A stretch of 64,000 nucleotides of DNA. Origin: Anaerococcus sp. Marseille-Q7828 (lineage in GTDB: Bacteria > Bacillota > Clostridia > Tissierellales > Peptoniphilaceae). A program made the translations under genes and the position numbers. Below are positions 7,966-19,235 of the stretch, piece after piece. The notes beneath the pieces are model-generated. The model was given only the letters and a program-made list of their open reading frames with translations. It had not been told where the DNA came from and did not search any database. Location of the stretch: the NCBI RefSeq assembly GCF_949769285.1, contig NZ_OX458331.1:248001-312000 (forward strand), read 5' to 3'. How positions within the stretch are numbered: position 1 is the stretch's first letter; each line of letters begins with the position of its first letter.

Positions 7966-8413
7966 GATGGCCCTTCCATGCGGTGCCACCGGATCACTAA
8001 GTCCGTATTTCTACTCTGCTTGAGCTGTGTCTCTCGCAGTTAAGCTCGCTTGTGCCTTTGTACTCTGCGAATGGTTTCCGTCCATTCTGAGCGAACCTTT
8101 GAACGCCTCCGTTACTTTTTGGGAGGCGACCGCCCCAGTCAAACTGCCAAACTGACAATGTCCATTGCCCAGGTTCATGGGTCAATGTTAGAATTTTGAT
8201 ATTAGAGGGTTGGTATCCCAAGGGTGACTCTGTGTATACTGGCGTACACACTTCTTTGTCTCCCAACTATCCTGTACGTCTAATCTCAAAATCCAATATC
8301 AGCCTACAGTAAAGCTCCACGGGGTCTTTCCGTCCTAGCGTGGGTAAGTCGCATCTTCACGACTACTACAATTTCACCGGATCCTTTGTTGAGACAGTGC
8401 CCAAATCGTTGCA

Positions 8414-8500
<87 letters not shown>

Positions 8501-9177
8501 GTTCTAGCCTTCGATTGCTCTAAGCCTTCCCCTTAACCTTCCAGCACCGGGCAGGTGTCAGCTCCTATACGTCATCTTTCGATTTTGCAGAAACTTGTGT
8601 TTTTGGTAAACAGTCGCTTGGGCCTGGTTTCTGTGGCCTGATCGCTCAGGCTCCCCTTCTCGCTAACTTACGGGGACATTTTGCCGAGTTCCTTAACAAA
8701 GGTTCTTCCGCGCGTCTTGGTATTCTCTACCTCCCTACCTGTGTCGGTTTTGGTACGGGCGCTTTGGTCTTGATAGTGACTTTTCTTGGCAATTTGAAGT
8801 CGGCTATTTCTCTACTTATGTTTTCGATGCCTATTACACATTAGCTTTTATGATTAGCGGATTTGCCTACTAATCAGCCTTTGTGCTTAGACTGCCATCC
8901 ATCGGGCAGCTAGCTTATCCTCTTGCGTCATCACGTCTCTTTAGCGACTTTAAGCGGTACAGGAATCTAAACCTGTTGTCCATCGGCTACGCCTTTCGGC
9001 CTGGCCTTAGGTCCCGACTTTCCCTGAGGGGACGAGCCTTGCTCAGGAGTCCTTAGGGTTTCGACGGGAGAGATTCTCACTCTCCTTCTCGCTACTCATG
9101 CCAGCATTCTCTCTTGTATTAAGTCCACGCTTGCTTTCGCTTAGGCTTCAGCCCTAATACAATGCTCCTCTACCACT

Positions 9178-9530
9178 GATAGAGAGTTTAAATCTATACA
9201 TAAGTAACCACTTTTTTGGTTTTTGAATACGCTTAACCAGGGTCATACTTTTTTGTATGTCTGTTTTCGGTGATAATTGAGTTCTTTTTTACAACTTACC
9301 TTTTTTTGTTTGCGTAATTAATTTTGGTTATTGTTTTAGCTGACTCGTTCGTACCTTTGACGCCACTCCGTGGTCGCATGATGCGGCGACGTTAATGGTC
9401 CTCTCTTGGCCGGACGAGCCTGCTTGATAACTCGTTTTATCTTGATTGTGTTTTAATATTTCCTAGTTAAGTTTTTTCGCTTACCTTTTTTATGGTTTCC
9501 TTTTATGTGAATAGATTTAAATTCTCTATC
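9178..9530 (-). other. Intervening sequence in 23S rRNA at helix 45
   Basis: Where a short hairpin is expected (helix 45, near E. coli position 1170) the gene carries 353 bases closed by 20-base arms at 9178-9197 and 9511-9530. The arms are complementary except for one G-U pair, and pairing continues inward (ACATAA/TTATGT, AACCA/TGGTT). Intervening sequences at helices 25 and 45 are known from Salmonella and other bacteria and are cut out by RNase III, leaving a fragmented but functional 23S. The AT-rich insert has no open frame of note but holds a copy of the spacer repeat at 9363-9420. Confidence 0.87.
9363..9420. repeat. Hairpin/pseudoknot repeat inside the 23S intervening sequence
   Basis: Hairpin CCACTCCGTGG (9363-9373), then a hairpin GTCGC...GCGAC (9373-9390), then GGTCCTCTCTTGGCCGGACG (9397-9416) and AGCC. 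GTCC/GGAC is kept; the second helix is GGC/GCC instead of AGCC/GGCT. Apart from the extra hairpin between, the order of parts matches the tRNA-spacer copies. Confidence 0.7.
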
Positions 9531-10205
9531 AATCCGAAGCTTCGGTACTGGATTTTAGCCCCGTTTATTTTCGGCGCAAACCCACTTGACCAGTGAGCTA
9601 TTACGCATTCTTTGAATGTATGGCTGCTTCTAAGCCAACGTCCTGGTTGTCTTGGTAGGTTCACATCCTTTTCCACTTAATCCAGATTTTGGGACCTTAG
9701 CTGTCGGTCTGGGCTGTTTCCCTTTCGACTTAGGAGCTTATCCCTCTAAGTCTGACTCCATGACCTGATTTTTTGGCATTCGGAGTTTGATAGGCTTTGG
9801 TACGGTATGCCGCCCTAGGCCATTCAGTGCTCTACCTCCTTAAATCTTTGGTCATAGGCTAGCCCTAAAGCTATTTCGAGGAGAACCAGCTATCTCCGGG
9901 TTCGTTTGGTTTTTCGCCCCTATCCACAGTTCATCCGATGCGTTTTAAACCGCACCCGGTTCGAGCCTCCAGTGAATTTTACTTCACCTTCACTCTGACC
10001 ATGGATAGATCACCCGGTTTCGGGTCTATCATATCTAACTTTCGCCCTGTTAAGACTCGCTTTCGCTTTGACTTCGCATCTTAAATGCTTAATCTTGCTT
10101 TATATGATAACTCGCTGGCCCATTCTACAAAAGGTACGAGATCACACTATTGTGCTCTCTCTGCTTGTAGGCACTAGGTTTCAGGTTCTTTTTCACTCCC
10201 CTTGC

Positions 10206-10251
<46 letters not shown>

Positions 10252-10869
10252 ACATGTTAGTATTTAGCCTTAGGGGATGGGCCCCCTGTCTTCACAGCAA
10301 ATTCCTCGTGTTCACTGCTACTTGCTCCCAAAAATATTTTGGCTTTTGTCTACAAGACTTTCACTTTCTTTGGTTCATTTTCCCAAATGATTCGACTTGC
10401 CTTGATATTTCTTATTGGGTTGGGCTGTTTTCTTTTCGCTCGCCGCTACTTGGAAAATCGAGTTTTCTTTCTTTTCCTCCTGCTACTTAGATGTTTCAGT
10501 TCGCAGGGTCTTACTTCATTAAGTTATGTATTCGCTTAATGATGACTGTGTCTTCCACAGCCGGGTTTCCCCATTCGGAGTCCTAGGGGTCATGGCTTTT
10601 TGTGAGCTTGCCCTAGTTTTCGTTCACTTACGTCCTTCGTCGTCTTCATGTGCCAAGGCATCCACCTGGCGCCCTTTCTTTCTTGACTGGAAATATTGTT
10701 TGCTATTTAGTTTTATGCTTAAGCTGAGGGAGTTGCAAATCTATGATTTGCAATCATTTTAGAATTTGTACCTTTGGTGCAAATGATAAAATGACGTTAG
10801 TACTTGTTGGTACTGTGTTCTTCAGTTTAAGTGGTTCATATTTTTTCAATTTTGCTTTGGCAAAATTGC

Positions 10870-10945
10870 TGGTGGAGGTAAAGAGATTCGAACTCTTGAC
10901 CCCCTGCGTGCAAGGCAGGTGCTCTCCCAGCTGAGCTATACCCCC
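10870..10945 (-). tRNA. tRNA-Ala (TGC) in the 16S-23S spacer
   Basis: Acceptor GGGGGTA/TACCTCC, anticodon loop CTTGCAC, encoded CCA. It is the only tRNA in the internal spacer. The perfect hairpin GAGGAGCC...GGCTCCTC at 10986-11009 lies between it and the 16S 3' end. Confidence 0.97.
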
Positions 10946-11012
10946 ATATATTTAATATCAATGAATACGTAGTTCTTTTCTCGGTGAGGAGCCAACGTGT
11001 CGGCTCCTCGCT

Positions 11013-12546
<1,534 letters not shown>

Positions 12547-12824
12547 AATATGTTTACTACTTATATTGTAGTTTTAAGTTTATTTCATAAGAACTTTTTT
12601 GATTCAAGCTCTTTTTCATTTACACTGATTATTAATCAATGCGTGATTTATTTTTTAATCATCCGTTCAAAGAATCAACTTGGATAAGTTGTCAATAACT
12701 TATTTAAAGTTTTTTTGATAGGTTGATTATGTTTTGTTTTTACATAATCATTGATATTAAATTTCATTGTAGATGTTTTTTAAAACATCTGGTTCAGCGC
12801 GATTCTTATTGAATCGACTTTTAT

Positions 12825-12853
12825 AGTCTACCATTTAATTTTTATCTTGTCAA
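12825..12853 (-). promoter_or_regulatory. rRNA operon promoter P1
   Basis: Minus strand TTGACA (12848-12853), 17-base spacer, TAGACT (12825-12830), then ATAAAAGTCGA. It lies about 280 bases upstream of 16S and is nearest the gene. Confidence 0.8.
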
Positions 12854-12920
12854 ATCTTTTTGTAAGTTTTTTACAATAAATTTACTTGACCTTTACAAAT
12901 TAAGTGTATCGACTTTTTAT

Positions 12921-12949
12921 AGTCTATCACCTTTTGCCTACTTTGTCAA
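12921..12949 (-). promoter_or_regulatory. rRNA operon promoter P2
   Basis: TTGACA (12944-12949), 17-base spacer, TAGACT (12921-12926), then ATAAAAAGTCGA, nearly identical to P1. Confidence 0.8.
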
Positions 12950-13007
12950 GAGTTTTTTTACTTGTTTTTAAAATTCTTGACCAGCCTTTTTGGTGTCGAC
13001 TTGTACT

Positions 13008-13036
13008 ATTATACACAGGTCATTTTTTTATGTCAA
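13008..13036 (-). promoter_or_regulatory. rRNA operon promoter P3, full consensus
   Basis: TTGACA (13031-13036), 17-base spacer, TATAAT (13008-13013), then AGTACAAGTCGAC. Both hexamers match the sigma-A consensus exactly. It lies close to the end of the next upstream gene. Confidence 0.85.
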
Positions 13037-13048
13037 GTCTTTTTTTAT

Positions 13049-13270
13049 TTATTCTGCTTGATAGTTTACTATTGATACCATTTTGCCGTCTTTGTCTTGG
13101 ATTTTCCTTATCTTTTTGTCAAAATCTATCCTGGTTAACCATATATTTTTTTCACATCCAAGACATTTTAATTTAATATCAGCTCCTGTGCGTTCAATCT
13201 TCCATTTATTCTCTCCACATGGATGGCCTTTTTTTAGGCTTACTATGTCTCCTATTTTATATTTCTTCAT
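13049..13270 (-). CDS. DUF951 family small protein
   Basis: A 73-residue protein of the DUF951 family, widespread in Firmicutes and often encoded beside an MscS channel, as here. It opens with YKIGDIVSLKKGHPCGENKW, contains a CLGC pair and ends in a positively charged helix with VSIVNYQAE. The small basic fold suggests nucleic-acid binding, but no function is established. The ATG at 13270 lies within the last codons of the channel gene (14-base overlap), with AGGATG as the ribosome site, which indicates translational coupling. The P3 rRNA promoter follows its stop almost at once. Confidence 0.85.
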   Translation of the reverse strand: MKKYKIGDIVSLKKGHPCGENKWKIERTGADIKLKCLGCEKNIWLTRIDFDKKIRKIQDKDGKMVSIVNYQAE

Positions 13271-14102
13271 TTACATCCTTTCCTTTTGCTACTGCTACTA
13301 CTTGCGTACTAGGATTTAGATTTCTTTGGTATATTTCCTCTATTATAATCTTTCTTTCTTCTCTAGCTAGGGCCCATTGATATCCAGGCATAGCTATACC
13401 AGTTGTTTTTGCCACATATGATTTTTCATTCATTTCCATTATGCCAAATAGGCTAACGTCTTTTAATATATATTTAGCCAGATCTTTGTTTGCCTTTAAT
13501 TTTTCTCCTACATTTTTTACAATCTCTTCTAGTTCTTGGTAAGAAACTTCGTAGGATAGATAAATATTGCATTCAAATTTGATTGACCCACTGTTCAAAT
13601 TCTGTACATTTGTTATTTGTGAATTTGGTATGGTATGCAAGGATCCATCATAGTCTCTAATCTTGGTGTGGCGCATTCCAAGGGTTTCTACTGTACCTTC
13701 AACTCCTGCTGCCTTTATCCAATCTCCTACTCTAAAGGTATCATCTACGATTATTATCGTGCCAGTTACTATATCTTTGACTAGAGTTTGGGCACCAAAT
13801 GCTATGGCAACCCCACCAATTCCTGCTGTAGCTATGATTGATCGAGTGTTTACCCCAATCATATCTAGGATTATCATTACTATTATAAAGCCAAGTATAA
13901 ATTTAACTACCGAATAGAGATTCTTACTTAGTGTTTCTATTCTTACTTTCCTGTAGCCATCTTGGTCCATTTTGTCATCAAAGGCCTTCTTTATAATTCT
14001 AGATATGGCTTCTAATAACAATTTGCCAAGGACTATTACTATGACTACTAATATAAGATCTTTTATAACGCCTGCTTTAGTTATTTTTTCTATGTTGTTC
14101 AT
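13257..14102 (-). CDS. MscS-family mechanosensitive channel
   Basis: A 281-residue small-conductance mechanosensitive channel. Three membrane segments lie within about residues 15-115. The pore-lining third helix is the glycine/alanine-rich GIGGVAIAFGAQTLVKD (about 94-110), and the beta domain (FRVGDWIKAAGVEGTVE, IRDYDGSLHTIPNSQI) and alpha/beta cytoplasmic cage follow. Such channels open under hypo-osmotic membrane tension to release solutes. It is the first gene of a two-gene unit with the DUF951 gene. Confidence 0.93.
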   Translation of the reverse strand: MNNIEKITKAGVIKDLILVVIVIVLGKLLLEAISRIIKKAFDDKMDQDGYRKVRIETLSKNLYSVVKFILGFIIVMIILDMIGVNTRSIIATAGIGGVAIAFGAQTLVKDIVTGTIIIVDDTFRVGDWIKAAGVEGTVETLGMRHTKIRDYDGSLHTIPNSQITNVQNLNSGSIKFECNIYLSYEVSYQELEEIVKNVGEKLKANKDLAKYILKDVSLFGIMEMNEKSYVAKTTGIAMPGYQWALAREERKIIIEEIYQRNLNPSTQVVAVAKGKDVNEEI

Positions 14103-14155
14103 ATAGACTCCCTTCTTATAGTATATAATATATTATAGACTTAATAATTAGCAAA

Positions 14156-14180
14156 ATAAAAGCAGCTTAAAGCTGCTAAA
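14156..14180 (-). terminator. Terminator after the SGNH hydrolase
   Basis: On the minus strand AGCAGCTT-TA-AAGCTGCT-like stem followed by TTTATTTT; it overlaps the stop codon region of the esterase gene. Confidence 0.8.
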
Positions 14181-14670
14181 TATTTTCTATTCTTTTTATT
14201 ATCTCATTGGCCAATCTTTTATGAAAGTCTTCTCTCATATGAAGACCATCTATAAAGTATGCCGGCGGTATTTTTCTTGCATCAATCGTAGGATAAGGCA
14301 ACTTCGCTAATATTTCCCCATAGGTGTCTATGGTATTGTTGATAAGCTCGTATATAGGGTAGGCTTCTTCCTCTTCTATATAGGGAGGAATTATAATAAG
14401 ATTTTTATCTGCCTTTGACATTTTTAATATTTCTTTGATATTTGCAAAGGCAATTTCTGCTGATACTCCTTGGTATAGATCATTAGTCCCTGCAAATACT
14501 ATTAACAAATCGCACTTATTAGCCTTAAATCTTCTAAGCAATTCAGAAGTCATATCCCCGTTTCTGCCTAAGTTTATGGTTTCATAGCCTGCTTCTTTGA
14601 GGTAATCTACGTATGATTTTTCTACTAGATATCCTTCAGTGAAGGAATCTCCTAGGCAAATAATTTTCAT
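14176..14670 (-). CDS. SGNH/GDSL-family hydrolase
   Basis: A 164-residue single-domain esterase/lipase-like protein without a signal peptide, so probably cytoplasmic. The four SGNH blocks are visible: GDSF (nucleophile S9), the glycine in NLGRNGD, the asparagine in FAGTNDLY, and the Asp-His pair in DGLHM near the C-terminus. Related enzymes act on acyl esters, acetylated sugars or lysophospholipids; the substrate is unknown. Its ATG overlaps the stop of glgB by four bases, so it is the last gene of the EF-G-like/glgB operon, and de-acylation of a sugar is a possible but unproven role. Confidence 0.87.
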   Translation of the reverse strand: MKIICLGDSFTEGYLVEKSYVDYLKEAGYETINLGRNGDMTSELLRRFKANKCDLLIVFAGTNDLYQGVSAEIAFANIKEILKMSKADKNLIIIPPYIEEEEAYPIYELINNTIDTYGEILAKLPYPTIDARKIPPAYFIDGLHMREDFHKRLANEIIKRIENI

Positions 14671-16661
14671 TTATTGTATTTTTCCAAAGCCAAAGCTGTT
14701 CTTGATGGTATATATATTTTGATTCCATCATAGTCAGTTCCAGCTAGCCTTTCTGTCTTGTAGACATAGTCATGGGAAATTCTTCCTAGCCCACCAAATC
14801 TTATCTCATCAGTATCCAAAACCGTCCTAAATTCTCCAACATCGTGTATTGGCAAAGCAAATGATTCATAGGAATTTGTAGGATGGAAGTTAAATACGTA
14901 AACTACATCCTTATTTCTAAAGGCAATAATCTTTCTGTCATTGTCAAGCCACAATCTAAATGTAGTGTTGCCCAATTGCTTGTACTTTTTGATGTGTTCA
15001 ATCATAGCCTTGTCAAAATCACCTAGATAATGATATTTAAGATAGTCTGCTTCAAGAATAGACCACTTTCTTGTGGCGTGTGAAAATGAGTAACCATTAC
15101 CTTCTCTTGGGAAATCAATCCATTCTGGGTGACCAGATTCATTGCCCATAAAGTTAAGATAAGCGTCCGCTCCCATAGAAATGGTAATCCATCTAATCAT
15201 CTTATGAAGGGCTATGGCTCTGTCAATTTTATAATTTGTGCTATCTTTATCCATTGACCAATACATTTCCTTATCGGCCAAGGTAAATATTGTCGTCTTT
15301 GAACCAACCAAAGCCTGGTCGTGACTTTCCACGTAGGATATGCGTTTTTCTTCTGGCCTGTGGGTTGAAAGTTCGTACCACATATTGGATAGATCCCAAT
15401 TTTCATCTTGCTTTTCTAGGGTTTTCTCCCAAAAATCAGGCATACCCATAGCAAGCCTATAGTCAAAGCCTATGCCAGCCTTGGATATTGCTAGGCACAT
15501 ACCAGGCATACCCGACATGTCTTCAGCTATGGTGATAGCATCAGGCTTTACTTCCCCAGCCAATTCATTGGCCAATTGCAAGTAATTGATAGCTGAAACG
15601 TCTGTGTTCATAGAAAAATATTTGCTGTAATTGTCAAAGTTTTCTCCACGACCATGGTTTTTATAAATCATAGATGTGACACCGTCAAACCTAAAACCAT
15701 CAAAATGGAATTCTTCTAGCCAGTATTTGACATTAGATAACAAAAAGTGAAGTACTCCTGGTTTTGAGTAATCAAATAATTTACTATCCCAATCTGGGTG
15801 ATTACCTTCAACTCCTGTATGGAAGAACTGGTAGTCAGTTCCATCAAACTCGTTGATGCCCTCTATAGTATTTTTGATAGCATGGGAATGAACCAAATCC
15901 ATAATCACATTTATCCCCATATTATGGGCTGCGTTAATCAAAGATTTGAGGTCATTGATTGGTCCATACCAAGAACTTGGAGCATAAAAGTTGCTGACTT
16001 GATAGCCAAAAGAACCATAATATGGGTGCTCAGCTATAGCCATCAGTTGGACAGTATTGTAACCGTCTTTCTTAATTCTAGGCAAGATGTTTTTTTCAAA
16101 TTCCTTATAAGTCGAAACTTTTTCTTCCTCGCCAGCCATTCCTATGTGGGCTTCATATATCAACAAGTCATTTTTATTAATTTTGAAATCTTGATCAGTC
16201 CACTTAAATTTGGAACGTGGGTTTTGCAATATAGCCGCAAAGTCATTATTTTCATCTCTTTCTACTCTTCTAGCGTAGAGAGGAATCCTATCTTTGATAG
16301 CTCCATTGGCATCTACTAAGACCTTTATCCTAGACCCATGTGGGATCGTCCTGATTCCCTTGATGAAGATTTCCCAATCCTCATCATTTATTTTAGTAAG
16401 TGGGTGGGCATGCCTATCCCAATTGTTAAAATCACCTATTAGATATAGGCCATCGGCCTTAGGAGCCCATTCCCTGTATATCCAACCATTTTTGACTTTG
16501 TGAAATCCATAATAGTGGTGAGCATTGGCAAAGTCTTTTAAAGATTCCTTATCTTGTAAGATTCTTTCTTTTTGCTTTTCGTATTCATTCATTCTCAGAT
16601 TTATGTCGTTTTCGTAATCTTTTATCCAAGGATCAATTTCTAATATCTCCCACTTTGCCAT
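14667..16661 (-). CDS. glgB: 1,4-alpha-glucan branching enzyme, eukaryote-like subtype
   Basis: A 664-residue GH13 enzyme that forms alpha-1,6 branches in glycogen. The CBM48-type domain lies at about 50-140 (WAPKADGLYLIGDFNNWD), followed by the (beta/alpha)8 barrel and a C-terminal beta domain. The catalytic set is visible: D326 in DGFRFDGVTSM, E380 in ITIAEDMSG and H447-D448 in YVESHDQALVG. The wording of these motifs, plus MGNESGHPEWIDFPREGNG, resembles animal and fungal GBE1 more than E. coli GlgB. GGAGG precedes the ATG. No glycogen synthase, phosphorylase or glgC is nearby. Confidence 0.92.
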   Translation of the reverse strand: MAKWEILEIDPWIKDYENDINLRMNEYEKQKERILQDKESLKDFANAHHYYGFHKVKNGWIYREWAPKADGLYLIGDFNNWDRHAHPLTKINDEDWEIFIKGIRTIPHGSRIKVLVDANGAIKDRIPLYARRVERDENNDFAAILQNPRSKFKWTDQDFKINKNDLLIYEAHIGMAGEEEKVSTYKEFEKNILPRIKKDGYNTVQLMAIAEHPYYGSFGYQVSNFYAPSSWYGPINDLKSLINAAHNMGINVIMDLVHSHAIKNTIEGINEFDGTDYQFFHTGVEGNHPDWDSKLFDYSKPGVLHFLLSNVKYWLEEFHFDGFRFDGVTSMIYKNHGRGENFDNYSKYFSMNTDVSAINYLQLANELAGEVKPDAITIAEDMSGMPGMCLAISKAGIGFDYRLAMGMPDFWEKTLEKQDENWDLSNMWYELSTHRPEEKRISYVESHDQALVGSKTTIFTLADKEMYWSMDKDSTNYKIDRAIALHKMIRWITISMGADAYLNFMGNESGHPEWIDFPREGNGYSFSHATRKWSILEADYLKYHYLGDFDKAMIEHIKKYKQLGNTTFRLWLDNDRKIIAFRNKDVVYVFNFHPTNSYESFALPIHDVGEFRTVLDTDEIRFGGLGRISHDYVYKTERLAGTDYDGIKIYIPSRTALALEKYNK

Positions 16662-16676
16662 TGCTACCTCCTGATA

Positions 16677-18734
16677 TTATTCTGCTCTATCTGCTATTAC
16701 CTTTTGAGTGATTTCTTTTGGTACTTCTTCATATCTATCAAATTCCATTGAGAAAGAGCCACGTGCTGATGTTTGGCTTCTTAGGTCGATAGCATAGCTT
16801 AATACCTCTGCTAGTGGAGCTTCTGCCAAGATGATTTGGCTACCATCTTCTTGTGGTTCCATGCCAAGTATTTTACCACGTCTCTTGTTCATATCGCCCA
16901 TAACATCACCCATGTTGTCTTCTGGAACTTTGATTTCTAGTTTCATAACTGGTTCAAGTAATATTGGGTTCGCTTCTTCTATACCCTTTTTGAAGGCTAT
17001 CTTTGCAGCAGTTTTGAAAGCTTGTTCGTTAGAATCTACTGGGTGATAAGATCCATCGTACAATGTTGCACGAATTCCAGTTACTTTATAGCCTGCTAGT
17101 GGTCCTTCAGCAAGAGATTCTTCTAGTCCTTTTTCTACTGCTGGGAAATAGTTCTTTGGAACCGCTCCACCAAATACTTCTTCGTCAAATACAAATTCTT
17201 CTTCAGTTGGTTCAAATCTGATAAATACATCTCCGTATTGGCCAGCACCACCAGATTGTTTCTTGTGTTTGCCTTGTACGTCAGATTTGCCCTTGATAGT
17301 TTCTCTATATGGAATCTTGTAGTCTACAACTTCTGTATTTACACCGTAGTTGTCACGTAATTTATCCATGATAACTTCAAGTTGCATATTGCCAAGACCA
17401 GATAAGATTTGTTGGTGAGTTTCTATGTTTCTATCATCAACAAATGTTGGGTCTTCTTCGATAAGTTTTTGTAATGCTTCAGAAATCTTATCCTCGTCGT
17501 TTTTACTTACTGCTTTGATAGCGTAGAATAAAACTGGTTTTGGATATTTGATTTTTTTGTATTCGATCTTATTGTCAACTGTAGCAAGGCTATCACCTGT
17601 TGATAGGTCGTCAAGTTTTGTAAAGGCGCCAATGTCACCTGCTATTACCTTGTCAGCTTTGATTTGTTCCTTACCTTTTAGGTAAAATAGATTAGATACC
17701 TTTAATTCCTTGCCCTTTGTCACGTCATAAATCTTGTCATCTTTGGAAACTGATCCAGATAAAACTTTAAATATTGAGACTTTACCTACAAATGGGTCTG
17801 CAAGAGTTTTGAAAACTACAGCAGAGAATGGTGCTTCTTCGTTTGCTTCAAAAGCTTGGTAACCTTCTTTTACCCTAAATCCAATATTTGCAGCTTCATC
17901 ATTGATAGATGGCATATATTTTGTAATTACTTCAAGAAGTTGAGTTAATCCTATTTCTTTTTCACTTGATCCTGCAATAAGTGGAACAACTGTTCCTTCA
18001 AGTATAGCTTCAGAAAGTCCATTTCTAAATTCACTTTCTGAGAACTCTTCGCCTTCAAAGAATTTTTCCATCAATGAATCGTCAGTTTCTGCAACTGCTT
18101 CTATAATCTCTTCGTAAACAGCGTCAACTTCTGCTAGACGAATCTCTGGTATTTCTACTTCCTTTTTCTCGCCATTTTCGTAAGTGTATGCTTTCTTGTC
18201 TAGAACGTCTATGACTCCTTCAAACTTATCGCCTTGGCCTAGCATTAGGGTTAGTGGAATAACTTTCTTGCCAAAGTTAATGTGAAGGTCTGATACTACC
18301 TTGTTGAAGTTTGCATTTTCTTTGTCTAATTTGTTTACAAATATTATTGATGGTAGGTTAATTTCTTGGGTATATTTCCAATATTTTTCTGTACCAACTT
18401 CGATTCCGCTTTCTCCATCTATAACAAAAAGTGCGGCTTCGCTTGCTCTTAGAGCTTGCAATACTTCACCTTCAAAATCAAAAAATCCAGGAGAATCTAT
18501 AAAGTTAATCTTAAAATCTTCGTATTCGACTGGAATGATTGAAGTTTGGATAGAAATTCCTCTTTTTTTCTCTTGAGCTTCATAATCTGAAACTGTATTT
18601 TTATCTTCAACTCTTCCTTTTTTATCGATTGCACCTGTCTTATATAATAAAGCTTCTGCAAGTGATGTCTTACCACTTGCAGAGTGGCCGACTAAAGCTA
18701 AGTTTCTAATTTTAGATGTACTATAATTTTTCAT
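16677..18734 (-). CDS. Elongation factor G-like GTPase (EF-G2 type)
   Basis: A 685-residue translational GTPase with the EF-G domain order. The G domain has G1 GHSASGKT (residues 16-23), G3 DSPG and G4 NKLD. Domain II, the domain III/IV region with KQSGGAGQYGDV, and domain V ending in RGSFSMEFDRYEEVP follow. Canonical EF-G has GHVDAGKT in G1, so this is the paralogous EF-G-like group, of uncertain role in translocation or recycling. It is the first gene of an operon with glgB and the SGNH hydrolase, 15 bases upstream of glgB. AAGGAG precedes the ATG. Confidence 0.9.
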   Translation of the reverse strand: MKNYSTSKIRNLALVGHSASGKTSLAEALLYKTGAIDKKGRVEDKNTVSDYEAQEKKRGISIQTSIIPVEYEDFKINFIDSPGFFDFEGEVLQALRASEAALFVIDGESGIEVGTEKYWKYTQEINLPSIIFVNKLDKENANFNKVVSDLHINFGKKVIPLTLMLGQGDKFEGVIDVLDKKAYTYENGEKKEVEIPEIRLAEVDAVYEEIIEAVAETDDSLMEKFFEGEEFSESEFRNGLSEAILEGTVVPLIAGSSEKEIGLTQLLEVITKYMPSINDEAANIGFRVKEGYQAFEANEEAPFSAVVFKTLADPFVGKVSIFKVLSGSVSKDDKIYDVTKGKELKVSNLFYLKGKEQIKADKVIAGDIGAFTKLDDLSTGDSLATVDNKIEYKKIKYPKPVLFYAIKAVSKNDEDKISEALQKLIEEDPTFVDDRNIETHQQILSGLGNMQLEVIMDKLRDNYGVNTEVVDYKIPYRETIKGKSDVQGKHKKQSGGAGQYGDVFIRFEPTEEEFVFDEEVFGGAVPKNYFPAVEKGLEESLAEGPLAGYKVTGIRATLYDGSYHPVDSNEQAFKTAAKIAFKKGIEEANPILLEPVMKLEIKVPEDNMGDVMGDMNKRRGKILGMEPQEDGSQIILAEAPLAEVLSYAIDLRSQTSARGSFSMEFDRYEEVPKEITQKVIADRAE

Positions 18735-18849
18735 AATTTCTCCTTTGTGAAAACATTTATAAGTAATGTTTGATTTTTAATATATAAGTTAATTATATAG
18801 CAATTTGAAATATTTTTCCATATTTTAGAAAATGTTTTCATTTTTTCAC

Positions 18850-18880
18850 ATAAAAATAGAGCGCTAGCTAGGGCCCTATT
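18850..18880 (-). terminator. Terminator of the mannose PTS operon
   Basis: On the minus strand AATAGGGC and GCTCTATT form an eight-pair stem (one G-T) with a ten-base loop, then TTTT. The stop codon of the last gene lies within the stem. Confidence 0.75.
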
Positions 18881-19232
18881 TCTTGAATATTCGCTTTATA
18901 TAGTCCTTTATGCCAAGAGACTTCCTAAGTTTATCACTTGGAATATACTTATTTATAGCTCGTAGAGTCTTCTTGTTATCAACCGTCGTGAATATAAAAT
19001 CCCCATTTTGCTTAGTGTGAATGGCAAATCTTGGGATTTTCTTTTTGAAAACCACCTCTGCCGTGATTAGGTCTACTTCCTTCCAAGGAATTTGTATATA
19101 GTCATTAGGATTTCTCCTATTGTAATATTCAAAAGCCTTATCCCCAACCATAACCGATCCAGAGCTTGTAAAACCCTGGAGGTGGTTGGCCTTTATGGTA
19201 AGATCAACAGTTTTATTTTGAGATTCTACCAT
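18876..19232 (-). CDS. manO: DUF956 family protein (ManO) of the mannose PTS operon
   Basis: A 118-residue cytoplasmic protein of the DUF956 family, found almost only as the last gene of mannose-type PTS operons. Features are the AKNHLQG-like start (TIKANHLQGFTSSGSV), the IPWKEVDLI strand and a basic C-terminal helix (KDYIKRIFKK). ManO was proposed to influence man operon expression or IID function, but its activity is not settled. It starts three bases after the IID stop with no clear ribosome site, so translation is probably coupled. The operon terminator follows. Confidence 0.88.
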   Translation of the reverse strand: MVESQNKTVDLTIKANHLQGFTSSGSVMVGDKAFEYYNRRNPNDYIQIPWKEVDLITAEVVFKKKIPRFAIHTKQNGDFIFTTVDNKKTLRAINKYIPSDKLRKSLGIKDYIKRIFKK

Positions 19233-19235
19233 AGT

